DNA from: Thermoactinomyces sp. DSM 45891
Lineage (GTDB): Bacteria > Bacillota > Bacilli > Thermoactinomycetales > Thermoactinomycetaceae
Direction of reading: 5' to 3'
Length of the DNA: 64,000 nt
NCBI RefSeq assembly: GCF_900119485.1
Contig: NZ_FPJZ01000001.1
Span: 412,053-476,052 of the forward strand
Shown here: piece by piece, positions 17,646 to 25,422 of the stretch
How the letters are laid out: the number at the start of each line of letters is the position of its first letter
How positions within the stretch are numbered: position 1 is the first letter of the stretch
Translations under genes and position numbers: made by a program
Notes under the pieces: generated by a model
What the model was told of the DNA's origin: nothing
Seen by the model: only the letters and a program-made list of their open reading frames with translations
Database searches by the model: none

Positions 17646-19397
17646 CTAGTTCACCACTAAAGAAGATGCTCCTTGCTGAAGGAGATACATCTTGTGATAT
17701 AAACCCTCTTCTGCTAACAACTCCTGATGCGTTCCACGTTCTACAATCTCCCCTCGATGGAGCACGAGAATCAAATCTGCATCCTGAATCGTAGAAAGTC
17801 GGTGAGCAATGGCAATCGTAGTGCGGCCTTTACGCATCTTATTTAGCGCTACTTGAATCGCTTCTTCCGTCTCAGTATCAACACTTGCTGTAGCTTCATC
17901 TAAGACAAGGATCTTCGGATCGATTGCCATCGTCCTCGCAAAGGAGAGCAATTGCCGTTGTCCACTGGAAAAGGTAGCACCCCGCTCACCAATTGGTTCA
18001 TTATACCCTTGTGGTAGCTTTTCGATAAACGTATTTGCCTGCACAAATTCCGCGGCAACACGTACTTGCTCATCTGTAATCTCCTGATTGTGGAGTCGAA
18101 TATTACTCTTCACATCCCCATAAAACATAAAGGAATCTTGTAGTACTAAGCCCAACTTGCTTCGTAACTCCTCATCGGTAAATGATTCAAGAGGGTGACC
18201 ATCAATCAAAATAGAACCTTGTACAAGTGGATAAAAGCGCATCAAAAGCTGAATAGTTGAGCTCTTCCCACTTCCAGTGTGACCCACTAACGCTACTGTT
18301 TGACCTGGCTTTGCCTTAAAGGAGATATCCTTTAACACATCCGTTTCTCCATCATAAGAAAATGTCACATTGCGAAACTCGATTTCCCCTGCAGTAATCT
18401 CCGGGTTTCCTTCTCCTTGTTTCGCAGGAGCAGATTCGGTCTCATCCATTAATTCAAACACACGCTCAGCCGATACGATTGATTGTTGCATCGGTGCTAG
18501 ACGCATCATTACTTGGTTAAATGGCTCAAACACACGCTCAAACAAATTGATAAAAGCGAACATCTCACCGATGGTAACCGCCCCATCAAAAGATAAAATT
18601 CCAAAGTAGTACAAAACTACTACTAAAGCAAGCGCATAAACAACACGTGTCGCAGGACGTAAAAGTAACCCAAACAGCCTAAGATTACGCATATTTGCTT
18701 GAAAATGCTCATTATTTAATTCTCCAAACTCTTTCTGTAATCGCTTCTCCTGAGTAAAAGCTTGGATTATGTTCATCCCACCAAGAGATTCACTTAACTT
18801 AGCATTCATTGCACTTAGCTTTTCACGTGACTTACGAAACGATACAGAAGAATACTTCTGGTATGTTCTCATCAACCACCAAAAGATAGGTAGGATAAAT
18901 GTCGTTACTAATGCTAAACGCCAGTTCAATGCAAACAAGGCGGCAAAAACCCCTATCACATAAATCGCATTTTGCATAAAAGAGGCAAGTACCTCTACAT
19001 ACAAATCTTTCACTGCTTCTGTGTCATTCGTAATCCTTGATACAAGTGAACCAGTTGGCTTCTTGTCATAAAACGATAGGCCGAGGTGTTGGACACGTGC
19101 AAATACATCAGTCCGGATCTGTCTGACAATCCATTGCGCCAAGGTATGAAAGCGAACTAATTGATAGTAATGGAGAATCGAGGACAAGATATGCAATCCT
19201 AAAAATACACCTCCATAAATTGCAATCCACTTCGGATCGAAATTACGCGGACTTACCATCTCATCAATGTAGTTAGCGGCAAGTGGCACAGCAAAAACAT
19301 CTGCCGCAGTTGCTACTAACAAGAATCCAAATGCTATCCAAAAATACGAACGATAAGGTGATAAGTAGCGAATCAATCTACGTGCAGTCGTGGACAT
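17646..19397 (-). CDS. Heterodimeric multidrug ABC exporter, catalytic-site subunit (BmrD/YheH-like)
   Basis: Half-size ABC exporter, 583 residues: a six-helix type IV transmembrane domain (about 15-310) followed by an ATPase domain. Walker A GHTGSGKSS, Walker B LVLDEATASVD with the catalytic Glu present, and a non-standard signature FSSGQRQ instead of LSGGQ. Its partner upstream has the reverse pattern (Asp in place of the Glu, normal LSGGQ), so together they form one good and one degenerate ATP site, the mark of BmrCD/LmrCD-type heterodimers. The ATG at 19397 lies directly at the partner's stop codon with GGAGGAAGA before it. B. subtilis BmrD is longer; substrate unknown. Confidence 0.88.
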   Translation of the reverse strand: MSTTARRLIRYLSPYRSYFWIAFGFLLVATAADVFAVPLAANYIDEMVSPRNFDPKWIAIYGGVFLGLHILSSILHYYQLVRFHTLAQWIVRQIRTDVFARVQHLGLSFYDKKPTGSLVSRITNDTEAVKDLYVEVLASFMQNAIYVIGVFAALFALNWRLALVTTFILPIFWWLMRTYQKYSSVSFRKSREKLSAMNAKLSESLGGMNIIQAFTQEKRLQKEFGELNNEHFQANMRNLRLFGLLLRPATRVVYALALVVVLYYFGILSFDGAVTIGEMFAFINLFERVFEPFNQVMMRLAPMQQSIVSAERVFELMDETESAPAKQGEGNPEITAGEIEFRNVTFSYDGETDVLKDISFKAKPGQTVALVGHTGSGKSSTIQLLMRFYPLVQGSILIDGHPLESFTDEELRSKLGLVLQDSFMFYGDVKSNIRLHNQEITDEQVRVAAEFVQANTFIEKLPQGYNEPIGERGATFSSGQRQLLSFARTMAIDPKILVLDEATASVDTETEEAIQVALNKMRKGRTTIAIAHRLSTIQDADLILVLHRGEIVERGTHQELLAEEGLYHKMYLLQQGASSLVVN

Positions 19398-19398
19398 A

Positions 19399-21150
19399 TT
19401 ATCTTCCTCCTTCCATGATTAAAGATTCAAGTTGCTGACTCTCATACATTTCTTTATACCAACCGTCTAACTGCATTAATTCTGCATGTGTTCCTCGTTC
19501 GGCAATTCGTCCATCTTCCATGACGATAATTAAATCGGCTTCTTCCACCGCACTTAGTCGATGTGCAGCTATCATCGTCGTTTTATCAGACCGGTTCATT
19601 CGTAGTTCATGTAGAATGGAATGTTCTGTCTTAGCATCAACTGCCGACAACGAATCATCTAGAATCAATACCTCTGGATTTAGAAGAAGAGCACGGGCTA
19701 TCGAAACACGTTGTTTTTGCCCACCAGACAAAGTTACCCCTCGTTCTCCCACTACCGTTTCGTATCCTTGTGGAAGTTGCATGATATCTTCATGAATGCA
19801 AGCCACTTTAGCTGCTGCTTCAATCTGCTCACCAGTTGCATCAGGGTTCCCGAAAGCAATATTCTCCGCAATATTGGCCGAGAAGAGAATATGGTCTTGT
19901 GGCACATAACCTATCGCCCTTCTTAGGTAACTCATTTGGTATTGGTCTATGGGTCTATGGTTAATAAATACTTGTGCCAAGGATCCTTCAAACTCGCGAA
20001 GTAGCAAACGAAACAAAGTCGTCTTCCCGCTTCCCGTTTTCCCGACGATGCCTAGCGTCTGTCCTTTCTTTAGCGAGAACTGAACATCTTCCAGTGCTTG
20101 ACTCCCTGCCTCTGGATATTGAAACTGCTTCACTTTATATTCAATATCACCTGATGGAATTTCCGCTACCGCATCAGGTAAATCTTGAATCTGGGGTTCA
20201 GTCGTCAGTAATGCATTTACTCGATCGTAAGAAGCACGCCCTTTTTCTACAATGTTAAACAACCAACCAAATGCTAACATAGGCCAAATAAGACGGCCTA
20301 ATAAAATGGTAAACTGAGTAAGTTGACCAACCGTAATCGTGTCATCCAGTACTTTTAATGTACCTACTGCAATTGTGATCAAGGTAGAAATCCCCATCAG
20401 TATGATAATGGTAGGATCGTACAGCCCGTCGACTCGCGCAACAGCTACATTTTTCTGAACCACGTCATCTAACAAGCCACCAAATTCTTTCTTCTCATCA
20501 TCTTCTTGACCAAATGCTTTTATGACACGAACCCCGGCCATCGACTCCTGTACTTTATCGTTCATCGTTGAGAACGCTTTTTGTGCCAGATGAAACCGCT
20601 TATGTAGCAACGTTCCATATCGGTTCGTACAATATGCTAAAATAGGAAGAGGTAAAACAGCGAGTAATGTAAGCTGCCAATCAATGGTAATTGCCATCGT
20701 TCCAATGACTAAACCGCCCAAAACCACCGTGTCCGTTAAGGTCATGACACCTTCTCCAGCGGTCATCGTCACCGCCTGAATATCGTTCGTCGAATGAGCC
20801 ATCATATCCCCAATTCGTTGCTTGTGGTAAAACTGAGGTGACATCTTAGTAAACGACTTATACAGGCGATTCCTCAATAGTTTACCTAATCGATGGGCTG
20901 CTCCAAAGATGGAGATGCGCCATAAATAACCACAAACATAAGCCAAAATCCCAAAACCTATTAATATAAGCGCATATTGAAGTAAATGATCGTAAGTAAG
21001 TTGCTTCGTATTTACTAAATCGATAACCCTACCCACCATCCAAGCTGGAACAAGTTCTAATATCGCTAGGATGATTAAGGCAAAAAATCCAACGAGATAG
21101 CTTCGTTTTTCTTGTTTAAAAAACCACCATAAGTCTTTAAAAACACTCAA
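19399..21150 (-). CDS. Heterodimeric multidrug ABC exporter, degenerate-site subunit (BmrC/YheI-like)
   Basis: Half-size ABC exporter, 583 residues, six-helix domain then ATPase. Walker A GKTGSGKTT, standard signature LSGGQKQRVSIARA, and Walker B LILDDSLSAVD, where Asp replaces the catalytic Glu, as in BmrC/YheI. The start is a TTG at 21150 with a GGGTGTGGG stretch just before it. Expression very probably depends on the leader at 21178-21511: promoter, 47-codon small ORF and two terminators stand in front of it. In B. subtilis bmrCD is governed by ribosome-mediated attenuation through the bmrB leader peptide, so the layout here points to the same type of control. Confidence 0.9.
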   Translation of the reverse strand: MSVFKDLWWFFKQEKRSYLVGFFALIILAILELVPAWMVGRVIDLVNTKQLTYDHLLQYALILIGFGILAYVCGYLWRISIFGAAHRLGKLLRNRLYKSFTKMSPQFYHKQRIGDMMAHSTNDIQAVTMTAGEGVMTLTDTVVLGGLVIGTMAITIDWQLTLLAVLPLPILAYCTNRYGTLLHKRFHLAQKAFSTMNDKVQESMAGVRVIKAFGQEDDEKKEFGGLLDDVVQKNVAVARVDGLYDPTIIILMGISTLITIAVGTLKVLDDTITVGQLTQFTILLGRLIWPMLAFGWLFNIVEKGRASYDRVNALLTTEPQIQDLPDAVAEIPSGDIEYKVKQFQYPEAGSQALEDVQFSLKKGQTLGIVGKTGSGKTTLFRLLLREFEGSLAQVFINHRPIDQYQMSYLRRAIGYVPQDHILFSANIAENIAFGNPDATGEQIEAAAKVACIHEDIMQLPQGYETVVGERGVTLSGGQKQRVSIARALLLNPEVLILDDSLSAVDAKTEHSILHELRMNRSDKTTMIAAHRLSAVEEADLIIVMEDGRIAERGTHAELMQLDGWYKEMYESQQLESLIMEGGR

Positions 21151-21177
21151 AATCCCACACCCTTTTAAAAAGAAGAT

Positions 21178-21207
21178 ATAAAAAAGACCTTAGGAGTCCC
21201 TAAGGTC
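21178..21207 (-). terminator. Leader terminator 2 (proximal to bmrC-like gene)
   Basis: Perfect 9-bp stem gaccttagg/cctaaggtc with a 4-nt loop, followed on - by TTTTTT, only about 28 bases before the exporter start codon. Second of two tandem terminators in the leader. Confidence 0.92.
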
Positions 21208-21212
21208 GTCGA

Positions 21213-21265
21213 AATAAAAAACGAACCATGGAAATGCCTATAGCAAGGCAACCCATGGTTCGTTT
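21213..21265 (-). terminator. Leader terminator 1
   Basis: Perfect 13-bp stem (21219-21231 with 21253-21265) around a 21-nt loop, followed on - by a T-run. It begins 31 bases after the stop of the small leader ORF. Its loop holds GGTTGCC, complementary to GGCAACC in the ORF (21328-21334), a possible competing pairing. Confidence 0.88.
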
Positions 21266-21296
21266 CTATGCCAAATCTAACTGTTTATCAAATAAG

Positions 21297-21440
21297 CTAG
21301 AAATGTGAAATAGACCCGCCGTAGAGAGGTTGCCGAATCATATCATGTTGAGTTGAATCAGCGACAAATGCGCCAACCAGTAAAGCTACAGCAGCGCCAC
21401 TTTTGACACCAGTGGTTGCTAATTGAGCTCTTCTCTTCAT
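21297..21440 (-). CDS. 47-codon leader peptide upstream of multidrug exporter
   Basis: Small ORF with an ATG at 21440 and a strong ribosome site (GGGAGGTG, about 8 bases away), ending in TAG. The peptide starts MKRRAQLATTGVKSG, then has a short hydrophobic stretch AAVALLVGAFVA, and ends YGGSISHF. A well-formed promoter lies about 40-70 bases upstream, and two terminators lie between the ORF and the exporter genes. This is the arrangement of a bmrB-type leader peptide, where drug-stalled ribosomes let transcription reach bmrCD. I do not recognise the peptide sequence itself. It could instead be a free-standing small membrane peptide gene. Confidence 0.75.
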   Translation of the reverse strand: MKRRAQLATTGVKSGAAVALLVGAFVADSTQHDMIRQPLYGGSISHF

Positions 21441-21482
21441 CTTTTCAGCACCTCCCTTTCCGTTTAATATTTCGACAGTCTA

Positions 21483-21511
21483 ATTTTACAGTAATTTATA
21501 ACGATTGTAAA
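21483..21511 (-). promoter_or_regulatory. Promoter of the exporter leader
   Basis: On - strand: TTTACA (21511-21506), 17-bp spacer, TAAAAT (21488-21483). Transcription would start near 21476, about 36 bases before the leader-peptide ATG. Confidence 0.7.
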
Positions 21512-21569
21512 TAGGTGATCGAATAAATTTGTTTGACACACGAAATGATTTGAACCCTCAAAGCAGCCC

Positions 21570-22235
21570 TTAGAACTTAATTAATAAAAGCAATGCCCCT
21601 AGGAACCAGAATAAAATAGCAATGGTCCATGCCTTCGAAGCAGAAAGCTTTCCGATAATCTGTAAACCCTTAGCCAAGAGAACTGTGTATATAATTTGGA
21701 ATACGTCTATGTAGCTCAATATTCCGTGCCAAAATCCTTTAGTCTCTATTACACTTGCTAGACTGGTCACAGGAATAGCCATACTAAGGTGAAACAAGTA
21801 GTACATTACAATATTTACAATTAAACTCAAATATGTAATCACACTTAAGTGGATAAATAGAGAGAATGCTTGTTTAAAAGTAATTTCACCTTGAAGGAGT
21901 GTCACCAACAACCATGTAATAAGAGCATAGATTACAGCGGCTATGACGACCATAATAGCTCCCGTTACAGCACCGGTAATGATCATAATCATATTCATCG
22001 TTTTAGTGTCGATATTAACATCCGAGGCCGGTGGGGATGGCATAAGTGATGGGTCATTTATCATTATATATGTGGTAATTCCAGTTAAAATCGCTCCCAT
22101 AATGATGAATAAGACCAAAGCCAAGCCAAATTTCGGATTCTTCTTAATACGCTCAAACTGCTCAGTAGGATTAGTCATAACTCCTAAAATAGTAGGCTTC
22201 TTTAAAACAATATTTTCTTGTGAAGATGAATTCAT
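21570..22235 (-). CDS. Yip1-family membrane protein
   Basis: Integral membrane protein of 221 residues. A soluble N-terminus with the Yip1-like ILGVMTNPTEQFERIKKNPKFG entry (written here in part: NPTEQFERIK) is followed by five hydrophobic helices at roughly 40-60, 85-115, 125-150, 165-190 and 200-220. Yip1/DUF1282-type proteins have no settled bacterial function. The ATG is preceded by GGGAGGAAT. It lies downstream of a PadR/HAAS pair on the same strand and may belong to that unit, though a 75-base gap separates them. Confidence 0.7.
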   Translation of the reverse strand: MNSSSQENIVLKKPTILGVMTNPTEQFERIKKNPKFGLALVLFIIMGAILTGITTYIMINDPSLMPSPPASDVNIDTKTMNMIMIITGAVTGAIMVVIAAVIYALITWLLVTLLQGEITFKQAFSLFIHLSVITYLSLIVNIVMYYLFHLSMAIPVTSLASVIETKGFWHGILSYIDVFQIIYTVLLAKGLQIIGKLSASKAWTIAILFWFLGALLLLIKF

Positions 22236-22310
22236 TTATATTCCTCCCAATTATTAAATTAAAAATGATTTAGCCCAATCTCATACTACCCGAAATATAA
22301 TGATACTAAC

Positions 22311-23063
22311 CTATATCCTTAGTTTTATTTCTTTTAATTTTAGAAATGCATAAAGACATATACCAGACATCGAGAGTAGGAGCGATAACATATCCTTCGG
22401 ACCTGTAGTCAGATTTGTGTACTTCAGAAGTACATCAGGTAAAAATAAAATAGCAGGGAGCATAATGGCATCCCATGTTTTACTCCAAATGGCTATGCCA
22501 ATAAAAGCAAGAATGGATAACATAATAGCCACGATGTTTCCCGTCTCTCCAAGATGAATAGCCGTTGTGCTATAAGATTTACCTAAAAATATCAGTGCCA
22601 CAAATGAAGCAGTAGGAATGACAGCGGTAACTCCCAAAAACAAGATATACTCCTTCCATTTGGAAACTTTGTGGCTTGAAGTATATTTAAATAGCCTAGA
22701 AATAGAGAATAGATACAATAGAAATATAAATGGGTAGCCAATACATTCGATAAGTGAGTATTTTATCTCTCCTTTGATTGCATCACCCATTACTGTATAC
22801 GCCAGTGCACCCATAAAAACTATCGGCAGATACTTTAACCAACCTCTTACGTCAAACGGCATCTCACTAGCCAATTGCTTCATGTATTCTTTTGGTTTGA
22901 TTCCAATAATATCATCTACTCTCTTTCCATTTTTTTCTGCCTCATGTAGATGATCCTTTAACTCCTCAACTATTCCCTTAACTTCTTCTTCCTTTTTTCC
23001 ACTTGAATACAAATAAACAGTTAAATCATCTAAAAAATCTTGGCTTTCTTTTGATACCACCAT
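22311..23063 (-). CDS. HAAS-domain membrane protein, PadR partner
   Basis: Protein of 250 residues. The first 75 or so residues form an alpha-helical soluble domain (SQDFLDDLTVYLY, VEELKDHLHEAEKNG), the HAAS/DUF1700-like domain that typically accompanies PadR regulators; about five hydrophobic helices follow. The ATG at 23063 overlaps the PadR stop codon (TGATG), so the two are translationally coupled. Families of this type are thought to form a membrane-linked switch with the PadR protein; the signal is unknown. A TTG one codon earlier is less likely. Confidence 0.75.
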   Translation of the reverse strand: MVVSKESQDFLDDLTVYLYSSGKKEEEVKGIVEELKDHLHEAEKNGKRVDDIIGIKPKEYMKQLASEMPFDVRGWLKYLPIVFMGALAYTVMGDAIKGEIKYSLIECIGYPFIFLLYLFSISRLFKYTSSHKVSKWKEYILFLGVTAVIPTASFVALIFLGKSYSTTAIHLGETGNIVAIMLSILAFIGIAIWSKTWDAIMLPAILFLPDVLLKYTNLTTGPKDMLSLLLSMSGICLYAFLKLKEIKLRI

Positions 23064-23392
23064 CAACTATTCTTCCCCTCTAGTAAACAATTGACACTAC
23101 TTGCAACCTCATTCCATCTCTCTTGAAAATCGTCTAACCTCTCTCTTCCTTTTTTCGTTAAAGAATAGTACTTTCGCTTAGGCCCTCCTGAAGGAAGTGT
23201 TTTTTCACTGGTTGTCACTAAACCTTCCTTCCTCATTCTGATTAACAACGGATAGATACTTCCCTCACTAACCATCGTAAAGCCGTATGTATTTAGTTTC
23301 TCTATCATCTCGTATCCGTATGTTTCTCCTCTAGCAATCACTGCTAGCAAACAACCTTCTAAAATCCCTTTTAATATTTGGCTCGTGGACAA
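23063..23392 (-). CDS. PadR-family transcriptional regulator
   Basis: Winged-helix regulator of 109 residues. The PadR pattern is complete: ILKGILEGCLLAVIARGETYGYEM at the front (helices 1-3; ILKGILEGCLL is the key part), SEGSIYPLLIRMRKEGLV in the recognition/wing region, and GGPKRKYYSLTKKGRERL at the wing. I chose the TTG at 23392, since AAGGGGGAAG stands just before it and homologues begin at this point; a TTG at 23425 would place the start inside the operator palindrome. It probably represses its own operon through that palindrome. Confidence 0.85.
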   Translation of the reverse strand: MSTSQILKGILEGCLLAVIARGETYGYEMIEKLNTYGFTMVSEGSIYPLLIRMRKEGLVTTSEKTLPSGGPKRKYYSLTKKGRERLDDFQERWNEVASSVNCLLEGKNS

Positions 23393-23419
23393 TGAACTTC
23401 CCCCTTTTTCTTTCCACGA

Positions 23420-23452
23420 GTCCAACTAACTTGTATAACAAGTTAGTTGGAC
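23420..23452. promoter_or_regulatory. Palindromic operator of the PadR operon
   Basis: Perfect inverted repeat with 14-bp arms (gtccaactaacttg / caagttagttggac) around a TATAA centre, 28 bases before the preferred PadR start. Such a site at the head of a PadR gene is most simply its autoregulatory operator. Confidence 0.8.
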
Positions 23453-23547
23453 GAAACATGACCATTACATTGCAAAACAAGACAGTAGTATTCTACCATA
23501 TAAAATAATTCTAATTCAAGATAGACATCTATTAGACTATCATTATT

Positions 23548-23588
23548 CTAAAAAAGAGTATCGCTAAACGAAAAGCTTAACGATACTC
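23548..23588 (-). terminator. Terminator of hmp
   Basis: Eight-bp stem gagtatcg/cgatactc followed on - by TTTTTT, 16 bases past the hmp stop codon. Confidence 0.75.
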
Positions 23589-23603
23589 CTATTTACTCAT
23601 ATA

Positions 23604-24803
23604 CTACAATGCTTCGGTAGGACCAAAGAATTCATAGTGAATCTGTTCGATCGGAATATGGACAGAAGTGAGCTGTTCAATCATCGCTTTCATGAAGCCC
23701 TTCGGACCACAGAGATAGTAATCGGCTTGGGGGTCGAGTCCTTGTGGTAACATCATGAGATCGAGTTGCCCAATATGATCTGCTGAAGTACTTGGATCCA
23801 CTCTTTCATCATAATTAACATATTTCTCTACTCGTGGGTGTTGGGAAGTAATCTGCTCCAATTCACTGCTAAAGGCGTGGTAGCTTTCATTGCGTGATGA
23901 ATGAACATAGATCACTTTTCGATTCGTTTGTGTATGGGCCACTTTCTTCAGGATGGATTGCATAGGGGTCAGGCCTACACCACCACTAATGAGATATATC
24001 GTATTCTCTTTGGTCTGATCCACGTAAAATTCACCAGCTGGAGCACTAATTTCTATTTTATCCCCGACTTGGATTTGATCTTGAAGGTGATTGGAAATTA
24101 CACCATTCGGGAAATGATCACCACCACTCTCCCTCTTCACAGTGATTCGGTAATAATCCTTATCAGGGATATCTGATAAACTATACTGGCGAATCTGCAG
24201 ATATTCACTCCCTTGCGGGCAAACCCGTACGCTGATATATTGTCCAGGTTTAAACCTAGCTCGGAAATTTTTCAATCCGACTGGGCGCAGATAAAATGAA
24301 ACGGTATTTACGCATTCTACTTCTTTTCGAAATACTTCTGCAGGAATAAACTCTTCTGCAAGAAGTTCTTTGGCTTCTTCATACATCTCACTCTCGATCT
24401 GGATAAAAAGATCAGCGAGGATTTGATATGCTTTTCCCCAGACACGGATCACTTCTGGACTTGCAGCGTCACCTAATATCTCTTGAATAGCTAATAATAA
24501 GTACTTTCCAACAATCGGGTACTGAGAAGGTTTTATTCCCACACTACGATGTTTTTGAGCGATATGACGAACAGCTGGCAAGAGACTTTCTAATTGTTCA
24601 ATATTGGCTGCAACTGCATACACCGCATTGGCTAATGCTTGGGGCTGTGTTCCTTCTCGTTGATGTGTTAAATTGAAGACATTTTTCAACTCAGGATGAT
24701 TTTTAAACATTTCTGTGTAGAAGTAGGAAGTAATGGCGAGACCTTGTTCTTTTAATACAGGGGCTGTAGTCCGAATCATTTCCATCTCTGAATGTGATAA
24801 CAT
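23604..24803 (-). CDS. hmp: Flavohemoglobin, nitric oxide dioxygenase
   Basis: 399-residue flavohemoglobin that converts NO and O2 to nitrate using NAD(P)H. Globin domain (1-140) with proximal His in AVRHIAQKHRSVGI; FAD domain (about 150-260) with the RQYSLSD motif; NAD domain (265-399) with GGVGLTPM and LCGPKGFM. ATG at 24803 chosen with AGAGGTG upstream over an in-frame GTG nine bases earlier. On - a TATAAT lies at 24846-24841, and a Crp/Fnr-type palindrome is centred about 42 bases upstream of the expected start point, the place for an activator. It is divergent from a Crp/Fnr gene. Confidence 0.96.
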   Translation of the reverse strand: MLSHSEMEMIRTTAPVLKEQGLAITSYFYTEMFKNHPELKNVFNLTHQREGTQPQALANAVYAVAANIEQLESLLPAVRHIAQKHRSVGIKPSQYPIVGKYLLLAIQEILGDAASPEVIRVWGKAYQILADLFIQIESEMYEEAKELLAEEFIPAEVFRKEVECVNTVSFYLRPVGLKNFRARFKPGQYISVRVCPQGSEYLQIRQYSLSDIPDKDYYRITVKRESGGDHFPNGVISNHLQDQIQVGDKIEISAPAGEFYVDQTKENTIYLISGGVGLTPMQSILKKVAHTQTNRKVIYVHSSRNESYHAFSSELEQITSQHPRVEKYVNYDERVDPSTSADHIGQLDLMMLPQGLDPQADYYLCGPKGFMKAMIEQLTSVHIPIEQIHYEFFGPTEAL

Positions 24804-24840
24804 ACCATTCACCTCTTCATAATATTTGAGATCTAGCTTT

Positions 24841-24884
24841 ATTATAAGAAAGATGGAATAAGAAGCTTTGTGATTTACATCACA
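24841..24884 (-). promoter_or_regulatory. hmp promoter with Crp/Fnr-type activator site
   Basis: On -: TATAAT at 24846-24841, a poor -35, and TGTGA-N6-TCACA (24869-24884) centred near -42 of the predicted start. For the divergent regulator gene the same palindrome lies only 26-41 bases before the ATG, fitting autorepression. Confidence 0.75.
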
Positions 24885-24909
24885 TTGATTGTGAGAAAGG
24901 ATTGAACAA

Positions 24910-25422
24910 ATGAGCGTACAAACATTGTGTCGAGGGGAAGTCTTATTTCGACAGGAAGATCAAGGAGATTATCTCTATTACCTTGAATCAGGATTACTTA
25001 AAGTAATTCGAATAAAAGAAGATGGAAGTACTATTTTCTTAAATATTCTTGTACCTGGAGAAACATTCCCTCATCATAGCCTCGTATCACCAAAGGATTA
25101 TTATGGTACGGTTATCGCATTAGCCACATCAGAAATAGTAAAAATTCCAGCAGAACACTGGTATGAATCAATCCAACAAGAGCCCATTCGATATCGTTCG
25201 ATTGCACAAACCTTGCAAAATAAACTTCGCATGATGCAACAACGCATTGATATTCTCACAGCCCCGCCTCAAGAACGGCCTGATTTGTTTCGTAAATGGC
25301 TACAATTGTACTTTCAGGATTATCATATAGAAGATCTCTTTACTCAAGAAGAAATTGCTCAATTTATTGGGCTGAGTCGCGAGACTGTCAATCGGATTTT
25401 ACGAAAGAGAGGCTCTAACTAG
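24910..25422 (+). CDS. Crp/Fnr family transcriptional regulator
   Basis: 170 residues: a cNMP-binding-like beta-roll (residues 5-85, with GDYLYYLESGLLKV) and a C-terminal HTH (FTQEEIAQFIGLSRETVNRILRKR; FIGLSRETVNRIL is the recognition part). It is shorter than usual because the N-terminal helix before the roll is missing. It lacks the Cys cluster of Fnr, so it is not an Fe-S oxygen sensor of that type. The ATG has AGAAAGGA upstream. Divergent from hmp with a TGTGA-N6-TCACA site between, so it probably controls hmp in response to NO or redox change. Its 3' end overlaps the LysR gene tail by 8 bp. Confidence 0.85.
   Translation: MSVQTLCRGEVLFRQEDQGDYLYYLESGLLKVIRIKEDGSTIFLNILVPGETFPHHSLVSPKDYYGTVIALATSEIVKIPAEHWYESIQQEPIRYRSIAQTLQNKLRMMQQRIDILTAPPQERPDLFRKWLQLYFQDYHIEDLFTQEEIAQFIGLSRETVNRILRKRGSN

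Noticed and set aside
19399..21150. Asp in place of the Walker B catalytic Glu read as an inactivated transporter
   Set aside because: The partner subunit has the Glu and a deviant signature; paired good and degenerate sites are normal for heterodimeric exporters.
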